A stretch of DNA of 37,910 bases from Lacticaseibacillus zhaodongensis (GTDB lineage Bacteria; Bacillota; Bacilli; Lactobacillales; Lactobacillaceae): contig NZ_BLBG01000019.1 of the NCBI RefSeq assembly GCF_009687905.1, positions 1 through 37,910 on the forward strand, written 5' to 3'. Of the stretch, positions 8,510 to 16,469 are shown piece after piece. Positions within the stretch are counted from its first letter, which is position 1; each line of letters opens with the position of its first letter. Made by a program: the position numbers and the translations under genes. The notes beneath the pieces are model-generated. The model ran no database searches, was not told where the DNA came from, and worked only from the letters and a program-made list of their open reading frames with translations.

Positions 8510-8575
8510 TGCAATAAAACTATATTTAGATGATGCATTAGTGCAATGCTTGCACTAGTGCATTTTTTAGTGCAA
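8506..8575 (+). promoter_or_regulatory. Cluster of TTAGTGCAA operator repeats before the PTS operon
   Basis: TTAGTGCAA occurs at 8506-8514 (overlapping the regulator's stop codon), 8538-8546 and 8567-8575. An inverted TTGCACTA lies at 8550-8557 and makes the palindrome TAGTGCAA-TGC-TTGCACTA. Direct copies are 32 and 29 bases apart, about three helical turns. The same 9-mer stands before the regulator gene at 6489, which points to a binding site for that regulator. Confidence 0.65.
8533..8568 (+). terminator. Hairpin with T-run after the regulator, built from operator repeats
   Basis: ATGCATTAGTGCA (8533-8545) and TGCACTAGTGCAT (8551-8563) pair with one T-G wobble and are followed by TTTTT. 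It has the form of an intrinsic terminator of the regulator gene, and its stem consists of the operator-like repeats, so one sequence may serve both roles. Confidence 0.6.
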
Positions 8576-8604
8576 TAACGCGAGGCGCAGCAGTTCTCCG
8601 CACA

Positions 8605-8613
8605 TGGTATCTT
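8605..8613 (+). promoter_or_regulatory. Possible extended -10 of the PTS operon
   Basis: TGGTATCTT is an extended -10 element with no recognisable -35 upstream. That fits a promoter dependent on an activator bound at the TTAGTGCAA box ending at 8575. The call is tentative. Confidence 0.35.
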
Positions 8614-8679
8614 GATTATGGAAAACGAAGTGAGCCTCGTTGAGCTATCAAGTTTGGGCTCACGAACAGGAGGGATAGT

Positions 8680-9141
8680 ATGGCAGGAACACGGAATGAT
8701 TCAGAAGAGTATCACAACGGTTTTTTGTTGGCGAGTCACGGCCCGCTTGCACCAGGTGCGTTGAGATCCGCCGAACTGATTGTTGGCGAACTAGCACCAG
8801 AGCAAGTTAGTGTGCTGCAGTTGGATCCGGGTAACGATTTGCAATTATTCGAGAAGCAGATGCGCACGACTGTTGAACAACTTCTTGTGCATAACGACCA
8901 CGTAATCATCGTTACTGATCTGTTAGGGGGAACGCCCAACAATGTAGCTTCGAAGATCTTCCTAACCAATCAACAAGTCGAATTGGTAACGGGACTGAAT
9001 CTGGGTTTGTTGCTAGAGCTGTTCGCAAAGAAGGACACGCGGATTGTTTTAGACGCAGTGGTTGCGGCTGCCCAGAAGGCAATTAGGAACATGAATGAAC
9101 TTAGGCAGACTGATAAGCAGGAGGCAGAAGGATGGCTATAG
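8680..9141 (+). CDS. PTS mannose/fructose/sorbose-family EIIA subunit
   Basis: 153 residues. FLLASHGPLAPGAL places the phospho-accepting His at residue 20, as in EIIA(Man), and VTDLLGGTPNN (about 86-96) is the family's second signature. The protein is cytoplasmic; it takes phosphate from HPr and passes it to EIIB. AGGAGGG precedes the ATG. It overlaps the EIIB gene by 10 bases, the first sign of a tightly coupled five-gene operon (EIIA, EIIB, EIIC, EIID, GH95). A leader of about ten residues before the first strand is slightly longer than usual. Confidence 0.93.
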   Translation: MAGTRNDSEEYHNGFLLASHGPLAPGALRSAELIVGELAPEQVSVLQLDPGNDLQLFEKQMRTTVEQLLVHNDHVIIVTDLLGGTPNNVASKIFLTNQQVELVTGLNLGLLLELFAKKDTRIVLDAVVAAAQKAIRNMNELRQTDKQEAEGWL

Positions 9142-9611
9142 AATTTGCAAGAATCGATGATCGTTTGTTGCATGGCCAAGTGATGACCGGGTGGGTGACC
9201 AGATACAGCATTGAACAGGCCATCATTATTGACGACAAAATCGCCAAGGATGAGATGCGCCAGTCAATTTTAAAGATGTCCGCACCCGAGGGTGTCCGCG
9301 TTGTGTTTTTTACCCCAGATAAATTCGTTGAGGTGTTCAAAAAAGCACAAATCAAGCGGCGGACGATGTTACTTTTCACTGGCCCCGAGGCGGCGTACAT
9401 CTGCTTGAAAGGTGGCGTCAAGATTGAGTATCTGAACGTCGGCAATATGAGCAAAACTGATGATAACAGCAAGATTACCGTCGGGGTTGCCGTTACCGAC
9501 GAGGATCTGCACTACTTCAAGCAAATAATTGATTTGGGAATTAAGGTTGAGATTCAGGGTGTGCCAGCGGAAAAAAAGGTGAACATGACGCAGTTCATTT
9601 CTGAGTCGTAA
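9132..9611 (+). CDS. PTS mannose/fructose/sorbose-family EIIB subunit
   Basis: 159 residues, full length for the family. ARIDDRLLHGQVMTGW carries the catalytic His14. GVRVVFFTPDKF, LNVGNMSK and GVPAEKKVNM follow the family pattern closely. It transfers phosphate from the upstream EIIA to the sugar carried by EIIC/EIID. The start overlaps the EIIA gene (GGAGGCAGAAGG ribosome binding site inside it). Nothing unusual was seen. Confidence 0.94.
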   Translation: MAIEFARIDDRLLHGQVMTGWVTRYSIEQAIIIDDKIAKDEMRQSILKMSAPEGVRVVFFTPDKFVEVFKKAQIKRRTMLLFTGPEAAYICLKGGVKIEYLNVGNMSKTDDNSKITVGVAVTDEDLHYFKQIIDLGIKVEIQGVPAEKKVNMTQFISES

Positions 9612-9626
9612 TAGGAGGTAACAACA

Positions 9627-10442
9627 ATGTTGGGTACAGCTCTCTTAGTGACATTAGTGGGCATTATTGCCACCATTGACTATAATGGCCCGCTCCTGAT
9701 GATTCATCGTCCCCTAGTAGTTGGAGCGATGGTCGGCGTGGTGACTGGTAATCCCACGCAGGGTTTGATTATTGGTGCCACACTGGAACTCATGTGGCTT
9801 GGGGTAACTGGTATCGGTGGATACACACCACCTGACACAATCTCGGGTGCTGTCATCGGGACCGCCCTGGGAATCTTGGCCGGAAAGGGTGCCACTGCTG
9901 GAATTGCGATTGCCGTACCAATCTCGGTCATCACGCAGCAACTGGATGTTTTGGCCAAAACGGCGGACATCTTCTTCGTTCGTAAAGCCGACCGCGATGC
10001 GGCTGCGGGTAATCCCGCACACATCGGGCTCTGGCAGTATTCTTCACTGGGTATTATCGTTCTGTTCGAAGTTGTACCAATTTTCATCGCCGTCATGGTT
10101 GGTGGATCGTATGTAAAACAGCTATTTGACATTATTCCACCGGTAATTATGAAAGGGCTTACGGTGGCAGGCGGCATTTTGCCAGCTTTAGGGTTTGCCA
10201 TGCTTCTGAACATGATGCTGAAGAAAGGCATGTGGGTTTACCTCCTGATTGGCTTCACCTGCGCTGCGTTTGGCGGGATGTCAACCATTGCCATCACGAT
10301 GGTCGGAATCGTTGCAGCTTACTTTGGTCCGCTCATCACCAGTTTGGCCCGCAAGAAGACTGTTCAGCCTAATGCTGCTGCAGAGACTGAACAAAATACA
10401 AGCAGTTCGGATGATGATGATAAGGAGGATTATGACCTATGA
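9627..10442 (+). CDS. PTS mannose/fructose/sorbose-family EIIC subunit
   Basis: 271 residues. Multi-spanning membrane protein with the EIIC(Man) features RPLVVGAMVG and GLIIGATLELMWLG near the start. It forms the sugar channel together with EIID. The last 25 residues are a hydrophilic, Asp-rich tail (SSDDDDKEDYDL), a cytoplasmic end longer than the minimal fold. It starts 15 bases after the EIIB stop with GGAGG upstream and overlaps the EIID start by 4 bases (ATGA). Confidence 0.93.
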   Translation: MLGTALLVTLVGIIATIDYNGPLLMIHRPLVVGAMVGVVTGNPTQGLIIGATLELMWLGVTGIGGYTPPDTISGAVIGTALGILAGKGATAGIAIAVPISVITQQLDVLAKTADIFFVRKADRDAAAGNPAHIGLWQYSSLGIIVLFEVVPIFIAVMVGGSYVKQLFDIIPPVIMKGLTVAGGILPALGFAMLLNMMLKKGMWVYLLIGFTCAAFGGMSTIAITMVGIVAAYFGPLITSLARKKTVQPNAAAETEQNTSSSDDDDKEDYDL

Positions 10443-11266
10443 CTGCCAATAAAACTAACGACACCGAAAGCAGCGTAATCACCAAGAAAACCTTGCACCA
10501 TATGTTCTTTCGCTCACTGATGTACGGGGCTTCCTGGAACTACGAGCGGATGCAGAACCTGGGCTTTCTGTACACCATTTTGCCTGCACTCAAGAAGATT
10601 TATGTCGGGGACAAACCGGGCTTGGCGACAGCGATGAAGCGGCACCTGGAATTCTTCAACACCCACCAAAGTGCACAGCCATTCATTCTTGGGGTCATCA
10701 CCGCGCTGGAAGAGAAAGAGAAAAACAAGAGCGCCGAGACGATTAGTGGGCTCAAAGTTGGGCTCATGGGTCCCTTATCTGGTTTGGGTGACAGCCTAAT
10801 CTGGCTGACCTTGGTACCAATTTGCTTTAGCTTGGGTGCCTCATTCGGTAAGCAAGGCAACTTCCTAGGAATTGCGATTGCGCTGATTCTGGTTAACATT
10901 ATCAATCTCTCCATTAAATACTTCGGCCTTCAGTTTGGCTACCACAGTGGTTCTGAGTTCTTCACGAAGGTCGAGGCAAATGGGGATATGGATCGCATCA
11001 CCAGTTCCGCGACTGCACTCGGATTGGTGCTGGTCGGTGGATTAATCGCCCAGATGGTCGCAGTTAACATTGCGTGGACGTTTAAGCAGGGCGGTTTGAC
11101 CGTTTCCGTTCAGAAACAGATAAATGACTTGATTCCTGGCTTCATTCCGATGGGCGTAACCCTGCTGTTGTACAAGTTCATTCATAAGGGTAAGAGCCCG
11201 GTTATGCTGATTCTGGTGACGATGGTTGTTGCGATTGCATTGACTGCCTTGGGTGTGTTGAAGTAG
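10439..11266 (+). CDS. PTS mannose/fructose/sorbose-family EIID subunit
   Basis: 275 residues. The hydrophilic N-terminal half contains the family motif ASWNYERMQNLGF (about 31-43), FFNTHQSAQPFILGV and MGPLSGLGDSLIW. The C-terminal membrane segments lie roughly at 125-150, 185-210 and 240-275. It completes the permease with EIIC. Translation is coupled to EIIC by the ATGA overlap. In this PTS family the specificity lies in EIIC/EIID, so the sugar cannot be read directly; the downstream GH95 enzyme is the best clue. Confidence 0.93.
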   Translation: MTANKTNDTESSVITKKTLHHMFFRSLMYGASWNYERMQNLGFLYTILPALKKIYVGDKPGLATAMKRHLEFFNTHQSAQPFILGVITALEEKEKNKSAETISGLKVGLMGPLSGLGDSLIWLTLVPICFSLGASFGKQGNFLGIAIALILVNIINLSIKYFGLQFGYHSGSEFFTKVEANGDMDRITSSATALGLVLVGGLIAQMVAVNIAWTFKQGGLTVSVQKQINDLIPGFIPMGVTLLLYKFIHKGKSPVMLILVTMVVAIALTALGVLK

Positions 11267-11275
11267 GAGGTACTA

Positions 11276-13576
11276 ATGAAGCTTCGATATCTGAAGAGTG
11301 CTGACAACTGGAATGAGGCGTTACCGATTGGGAACGGCCATCTGGGCGGCATGATATACGGTCGCCCAGTGCACGAGTTGATCTCGCTTAATGACGAGCA
11401 TCTGTGGTACCGCGGCAAAGTGGACCGTAATAACCCTGATTCAGCCAAGCAGCTGCCCAAAATTCGCGAATTGCTGATGAGCGGCAAAGTACACGAGGCA
11501 GAGGAGCTCATTCGTCTGGCTATGTTCGCAACTCCGCGCGATCAAAGCCACTATGAAACGATGGGTGAGTTGTTCATCGACATGCTTAATCTGGATGATA
11601 CCAAGATTAATGATTACAGTCGGCAATTGGACTTGGAGACCGCCGTGCACACGGTTCGGTTCAGAGCCGCTAACAATGAGTACTCCAGTCAGACTTTTGC
11701 CAGTTTTAAGAGGAACGCTCTATATACGCAAATCACGGCAAATGGTGGGACACTAGACTTAAACATTACCCTGGGGAGGCAGAAACGCTTCAGCGATGGC
11801 ATCAGCAAGTATCACAATCAGGGCATCATCATGACTAGCCGCACTGGTGGCAGTAACGGCGTCCGATTTAAGACCGGCTGTATTGTCAGCAAAACCGATG
11901 GTGCAGTGAGCGTAATTGGCGAAACAATTGTGGTCCGCAAAGCGACGTACGTGCAGTTAGCGCTGACTGCTGCGACAGATTATGCGACGGCCGATGGTCA
12001 GAACGCAATCTTTGGAAAGCTGGATTCATTGCAGACGGTTGATTTTGCTGATGAGTTGCTAGCAAGTGAGTCGTGCTACCAGGACCAGTTCAAACGAGTA
12101 GCGCTTGACTTGGGTACTGATGATGACTGTGGGGATACTGCCAGTATGTTGACGGAAGCTCGAAATGGTCAGCGTAGTCCCCAGCTGGTGCAGACCTTGT
12201 TCGACTACGGCCGTTACTTGTTGATTTCTGCCAGTCAGCCAGGTGGATTGCCAGCCAATCTGCAGGGACTCTGGACGGACCAGATGAATCCGATTTGGGG
12301 ATCTAAGTACACCATTAACATCAACACAGAGATGAATTACTGGCTTGTCGGGCCATGTGATCTCCCCGAAGTGGAGCTACCCCTGTTCGACATGCTGGAA
12401 CACATGCGTGAACCTGGTCGCGTCACGGCGCGGAAAATGTATGGTGCGCGCGGTTTCACGGCGCATCACAACACTGACGGCTTCTTCGACACCGCGCCGC
12501 AGTCCAAGGCAATTGGTGCCGCGGTCTGGCCGCTCACGGTGCCATGGTTACTGACGCACATCTGGGAGTACTACAACTATTTTGGCGATGTTGAAGTGGT
12601 CGAGAAGCATTACGACATGTTCAAAGAAGCCTTCGCATTCTACAAGGATTACTTGTTTGAATACAAAGGCTACCTGGTCACCGGGCCATCAGCATCACCG
12701 GAAAATCAATACTTTTTGCCTGATGGGACGGCTGCGAACGTGACGATTGCGCCGACAATTGACGGTGAAATACTGCGCCTGTTCTGCGAGGCTTGTCTGG
12801 ATTTTGCAGAGCTAATGCATGACGACAGCGATTTTGCCGATGACGTGCGAGCGGTACGTGAGAAGCTGCCCCCAATCAAAATTGGCAAGCACGGGCAGGT
12901 TCAGGAGTGGCTAGAAGATTACGATGAGGTCGAGGTCGGCCACCGGCACATTTCACCACTCTTCGGCCTGCATCCCGGCCATGAAATTGACGTTGATAAA
13001 ACACCGGAGTTGGCCGCGGCTGCGAACGTGACAATCAAGCGGCGGTTGTCGGGCGGTAAGTACCTAGATCAATCCAAGCGCGACCAGGCGGTTAACGACT
13101 GGCTGAGTACTGGCTTGTTCAGCGGGACCAGAACCGGATGGAGCCTAGCGTGGTTGGTACACTTTTTCGCCCGCCTGCGTGAAGGTAACCAGGCGTACGA
13201 CGAGTTGCAGGGGATGATTCAACACTCCCTCCTGCCGAATTTATTCTGTGACCACCCGCCGTTCCAGATCGATGGCAACTATGGTTTTGTCAGTGGTCTG
13301 TGCGAAATGCTACTGCAGAGCCAAGGTGATGAAATCATTGTACTGCCTGCCTTGCCAGATGAACTTGCAAGTGGTTCGTTCAATGGCTTACGCGCACGCG
13401 GCGGAGCTAAGATTTCGGCAAAATGGACGGATCATGTACTGAGGAAGGTTTTGGTTCACGGACGTGCCGGCAGTGAAGTCGCGATTCGGGTGCTGGCTGA
13501 TGTGTCAGTTAGCGGGCGCGAGGAGCACCTGGAGATTCAGTTAGATGAAGAAGGAAATGGGGTAATTAAGTGGTAA
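11276..13576 (+). CDS. Glycoside hydrolase family 95 (alpha-L-fucosidase / alpha-L-galactosidase class)
   Basis: 766 residues, full length for GH95 and without a signal peptide, so intracellular. It starts with the N-terminal beta-domain (WNEALPIGNGHLGGMIYG), then the (alpha/alpha)6 barrel with NINTEMNYW (Asn348, Asn350), TGPSASPENQYF (Glu476) and FQIDGNYGF (Asp666). These match the Asn-Asn/Glu/Asp catalytic set known for the bifidobacterial GH95 1,2-alpha-L-fucosidase. GH95 acts by inversion on alpha-linked fucose, in some members on alpha-L-galactose. It is the last gene of the PTS operon, 9 bases after EIID with GGAGG upstream. The inference is that the PTS brings in a fucosyl (or galactosyl) oligosaccharide, which this enzyme opens in the cytoplasm. 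The exact substrate is unknown. Confidence 0.9.
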   Translation: MKLRYLKSADNWNEALPIGNGHLGGMIYGRPVHELISLNDEHLWYRGKVDRNNPDSAKQLPKIRELLMSGKVHEAEELIRLAMFATPRDQSHYETMGELFIDMLNLDDTKINDYSRQLDLETAVHTVRFRAANNEYSSQTFASFKRNALYTQITANGGTLDLNITLGRQKRFSDGISKYHNQGIIMTSRTGGSNGVRFKTGCIVSKTDGAVSVIGETIVVRKATYVQLALTAATDYATADGQNAIFGKLDSLQTVDFADELLASESCYQDQFKRVALDLGTDDDCGDTASMLTEARNGQRSPQLVQTLFDYGRYLLISASQPGGLPANLQGLWTDQMNPIWGSKYTININTEMNYWLVGPCDLPEVELPLFDMLEHMREPGRVTARKMYGARGFTAHHNTDGFFDTAPQSKAIGAAVWPLTVPWLLTHIWEYYNYFGDVEVVEKHYDMFKEAFAFYKDYLFEYKGYLVTGPSASPENQYFLPDGTAANVTIAPTIDGEILRLFCEACLDFAELMHDDSDFADDVRAVREKLPPIKIGKHGQVQEWLEDYDEVEVGHRHISPLFGLHPGHEIDVDKTPELAAAANVTIKRRLSGGKYLDQSKRDQAVNDWLSTGLFSGTRTGWSLAWLVHFFARLREGNQAYDELQGMIQHSLLPNLFCDHPPFQIDGNYGFVSGLCEMLLQSQGDEIIVLPALPDELASGSFNGLRARGGAKISAKWTDHVLRKVLVHGRAGSEVAIRVLADVSVSGREEHLEIQLDEEGNGVIKW

Positions 13577-13645
13577 GAGCACACGTCACTACACTTGGCT
13601 AGGAAGTCTATGCGCAATAACTATCACAGTCAAATATTTAACACT

Positions 13646-13684
13646 GGCCTAAGTTCTCAATCTTTGAGATTTTAGGCCTTTATT
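13646..13684 (+). terminator. Terminator of the PTS-GH95 operon
   Basis: GGCCTAAGTTCTCAA (13646-13660) pairs with TTGAGATTTTAGGCC (13664-13678) with small mismatches, followed by TTTATT. It lies 70 bases past the GH95 stop. Confidence 0.8.
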
Positions 13685-13967
13685 GCGTTCATACATCCAA
13701 GAAATTTTAAGGGTAGTTGAGGATAATTGAGTGGCACAAAAAAAGCTCTAATTGCTATAGATTTAGACTAGTTACAAGAATAACAATGCATCGCTGCATG
13801 TGAAAATATATCCTGTATCTCGCAGATATAGGTAAAAGTACGCAGTAACAACTGTCAGAACATAAGTAGCTGTAATACTTATAGGACATCTTCAATTAAC
13901 AACTAATACTCGTCATCAATTAGTTTACTTACATCCTTAAATTTGAAACTTATGAATGATGTGAGAA
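13685..13967. other. AT-rich intergenic region between convergent units
   Basis: No gene was seen. The inverted repeat CCTGTATCT (13812-13820) / AGATATAGG (13824-13832) is followed on the minus strand by TATATTTT and may terminate the reverse-transcriptase transcript coming from the right. Confidence 0.35.
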
Positions 13968-15491
13968 TCACACATTGTTGTTTTTCGTGGCTAGTCTACT
14001 TAAGGGCAACACAAAATGGTAAATGAATTGCATGTAGCCTTTGTTAACACGTAGGATTTTTTGATTGCTGTCATCTATAAATTGCCTTTTCTGTATAAAA
14101 AAGTGCGAATCTGTAATGCCGTTTCTAATGGTATATGGCTGGTCGTTGAGCTGCAAATGCTCGGTACTAATGAATTTTTCAACGCCGTTAACAGTGATGT
14201 GATTTTTCGATAATCGTAGGTTACGCTCTATCATCAAGAAGAATGTCACATACTTTGCTGGATCAAATCCTATAACTGGTGCCATCGAATCAATTTTGAC
14301 TTTTGTGCTGTCGCTTAATCTGTTTTTCCAGGTGTATCCAAATATAAGGGCATTTTGAATCTTATTGACATTATCGTTTGCTACTGAGAATGCTGCTTGA
14401 GTAAGACTAGCATATCTTTGCATATCGTATCCATGGCAGTGATATAAATCGAGAACCATCTTGAAGTACTCTAACAAGGCTTGACCATCATTCAAAAGAA
14501 TAGATTCAATCTTACTATCCACGTACTCCGGTACGGGAATGTTGATGCCCGAGACTGGAGCCTTGCTGTTCCAATCGGTAGACTTATTGTATTTGTCAAC
14601 ACTAAATAGTTGGATTTTACTAGCGTTAAGGTTTAAGCCAAACGCCCATAACTTTGAGCTGATTTGTTCAATTAATGAATTTACGTTTGAATCTGAAAAA
14701 TGCTCTGGCAGTTTAATGTACATATCGTCGACATACCGAACAATCTTTAGCTTGTCCTTCTTTGCAATTTTTTCGAGAAAATCAGTAAATTGTACCAAGT
14801 ATATTTGTGATAGCACAGAGGTAGCGGTAGATGATTGAGACTGGGGCAAATTAGAATAGTCACTAGCATTCATAAATTCCAGTATGTTTGTAAGTTCGTC
14901 TGGAAGCATAATTCCCTTGTTCGTGCAAATCTCTTGCACTTGTTCTCTAAGTCTGTTTCGAGTAATTCCAATAAAAAAGTTTTGTATGTCTAACTTTAAC
15001 ACTCTCGAGCCACGATATTTTGCTCGCTCGTGCTGAAATGCGCGATAACTATCCTTATAAATTGCGTTTCGACTTAAATTTTTACCACTAAAATCAAGTC
15101 TACCCGCATAATAGACTTTCACATTCGTTGTGGAAAAATCTAGAATTGAAGAAGACGAGGACGTTTTGAAAAGTTTGAACGCAAGCATGAACGTTTGGTA
15201 CGTTAGATAAATGTATGCCTTAGGATCCATAAGAATACTCATCCTAGGCGTCATATAATCACTCTTGTAGAGAAAATCTCTTACTAATGAACAATGCTTC
15301 GACTGAGCAGTTCGAAATGTTGTTGTGTAAAAAGATAGATTGTGCCGTGACAATTTTCTTCGTCGGTTGTTTTTCCTTAAGAACCGGTTTAGAGCCATAA
15401 ATTGAATCTGATACGGAATGTGATTACCTTGAAACTGAATATAATCTAATGCTAGTCTAAGAATTCTTTTTCTACTATTGTTTGTCTTCAT
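13968..15491 (-). CDS. Reverse transcriptase, SLATT-associated (defence type)
   Basis: 507 residues with recognisable RT blocks: motif A VLKLDIQNFF (164-173, Asp168), motif B LPQSQSSTATSVLSQIYL (215-232), motif C RYVDDMY with the catalytic Asp pair at 255-256, and motif D around LWAFGLNLNASKIQLF. The usual LPQG of motif B is changed to LPQS. The C-terminal 200 residues are unrecognised; no maturase X domain, HNH or integrase was seen, so it is not a group II intron protein. The start overlaps the stop of the upstream SLATT gene by 4 bases (ATGA). It is strongly AT-rich compared with the neighbouring sugar genes, a sign of transfer. It most likely works with the SLATT protein in phage defence; that is inference from known RT-SLATT gene pairs. 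Confidence 0.85.
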   Translation of the reverse strand: MKTNNSRKRILRLALDYIQFQGNHIPYQIQFMALNRFLRKNNRRRKLSRHNLSFYTTTFRTAQSKHCSLVRDFLYKSDYMTPRMSILMDPKAYIYLTYQTFMLAFKLFKTSSSSSILDFSTTNVKVYYAGRLDFSGKNLSRNAIYKDSYRAFQHERAKYRGSRVLKLDIQNFFIGITRNRLREQVQEICTNKGIMLPDELTNILEFMNASDYSNLPQSQSSTATSVLSQIYLVQFTDFLEKIAKKDKLKIVRYVDDMYIKLPEHFSDSNVNSLIEQISSKLWAFGLNLNASKIQLFSVDKYNKSTDWNSKAPVSGINIPVPEYVDSKIESILLNDGQALLEYFKMVLDLYHCHGYDMQRYASLTQAAFSVANDNVNKIQNALIFGYTWKNRLSDSTKVKIDSMAPVIGFDPAKYVTFFLMIERNLRLSKNHITVNGVEKFISTEHLQLNDQPYTIRNGITDSHFFIQKRQFIDDSNQKILRVNKGYMQFIYHFVLPLSRLATKNNNV

Positions 15492-16126
15492 AAGATGTAG
15501 TACCTACAAATAGTGAAAATAATGCCAACCAATATTATTACGTTAATATAAATTAGAACATTATCTAACGAGAAATCTTTTGCCTTTGAATGTGGCCCTT
15601 TTTCTTTAGATTGTATATATCGTGCATCATCAAGTGGGGTATGATTTTCACTGCCTGATAAACTAATCTGGTAGCGTCGAATTAGCTCGTGGACTAGTCG
15701 TTCTTTTTCATTGAAGGCGTAACTGGTTTGGCTCATTATAGCCTTCAAATCGCTCCGCATACTCTCTATTTCAAGTTGCTGATAATGTAACTTCAGGCTC
15801 CGAGCGCTATAGTCTCTTGTTCCAAGAAAGTATTGCAAAATTAACACATATGCTGAATAGCACGCTGAGATGATTTTAGTTGATTCATCATCCTTGGATT
15901 GAGCAAAGGTGAGAAATAAAAAAACCACCGCGACCGAATTCATGAATAACATTAATACCGACCACTTTTCGTCATAGCTCTTCAACCGTTCCGAGGCATT
16001 TATTCGATTGTGTCTGGTTCGGTCCCATCCTGATAGTTTTTTCTCAATGGAAAGCTTAAGGGCCTGTTCCTTGTCATCTGAAGTTTCATTTGACTGGCTA
16101 TGCTCCGATGTACTTTGGCTATTCAT
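15488..16126 (-). CDS. SLATT-domain membrane protein (probable pore-forming effector)
   Basis: 212 residues. Cytoplasmic start (1-55) with WDRTRHNRINASERL and a Tyr-Lys patch, then two close membrane segments (about 56-75 and 83-101) joined by a short loop, a long amphipathic helix (about 105-155), a polar stretch, and a third segment at the very end (about 188-209). Two helices followed by a long helix is the SLATT build, and the resemblance is to the SLATT family that accompanies reverse transcriptases. SLATT proteins are predicted effectors that damage the membrane when a partner senses infection. GGGATGG precedes the ATG. It is the first gene of a two-gene operon with the reverse transcriptase. 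A finer SLATT subfamily assignment is not certain from reading alone. Confidence 0.75.
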   Translation of the reverse strand: MNSQSTSEHSQSNETSDDKEQALKLSIEKKLSGWDRTRHNRINASERLKSYDEKWSVLMLFMNSVAVVFLFLTFAQSKDDESTKIISACYSAYVLILQYFLGTRDYSARSLKLHYQQLEIESMRSDLKAIMSQTSYAFNEKERLVHELIRRYQISLSGSENHTPLDDARYIQSKEKGPHSKAKDFSLDNVLIYINVIILVGIIFTICRYYIL

Positions 16127-16469
16127 TTTCTACCATCCCTTCATCATTTGATAAGGAAATATTTCAAAGAAAATATGATCTGGATGCAATGATCTCGAAA
16201 TTGCACGTCTTATTTCAGCGCGGACATTGACAAGTATAATCTATTTGCATATCAGCAGTCACATTATGTAGCGTCACAACTTAAGCTTCTTCAAACAACC
16301 TCCACTAGTAGCTTTGCACCAGTATACAAATATCAATATGCGCGTGCTTAACTGTTAATCACTTGAAGCCTTGTCACGATGGCATTATGCTAACTGCATC
16401 GCGCGAAGACAGCGGTAAAACGATTAGTTCAATATTTTTTATTTCCAGCAACTATATGATGATACGAAT
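16127..16469. other. Gene-free region between the SLATT-RT operon and the LysR gene
   Basis: 343 AT-rich bases without a coding frame. It must hold the minus-strand promoter of the SLATT-RT operon (TATACT on the minus strand near 16240 is a candidate -10 box) and the end of the LysR transcript. Whether it also encodes a structured RNA for the RT cannot be told by eye. Confidence 0.4.

Noticed and set aside
8538-8575. Sigma-54 -24/-12 promoter for a LevR-type system
   Set aside because: No GG-N10-GC spacing fits, and the regulator has no AAA sigma-54 interaction domain.
13968-15491. Group II intron or retron reverse transcriptase
   Set aside because: No maturase X or HNH domain, no intron domain V-like hairpin nearby, and no retron-type NAXXH/VTG motifs seen; the SLATT overlap points to a defence operon.
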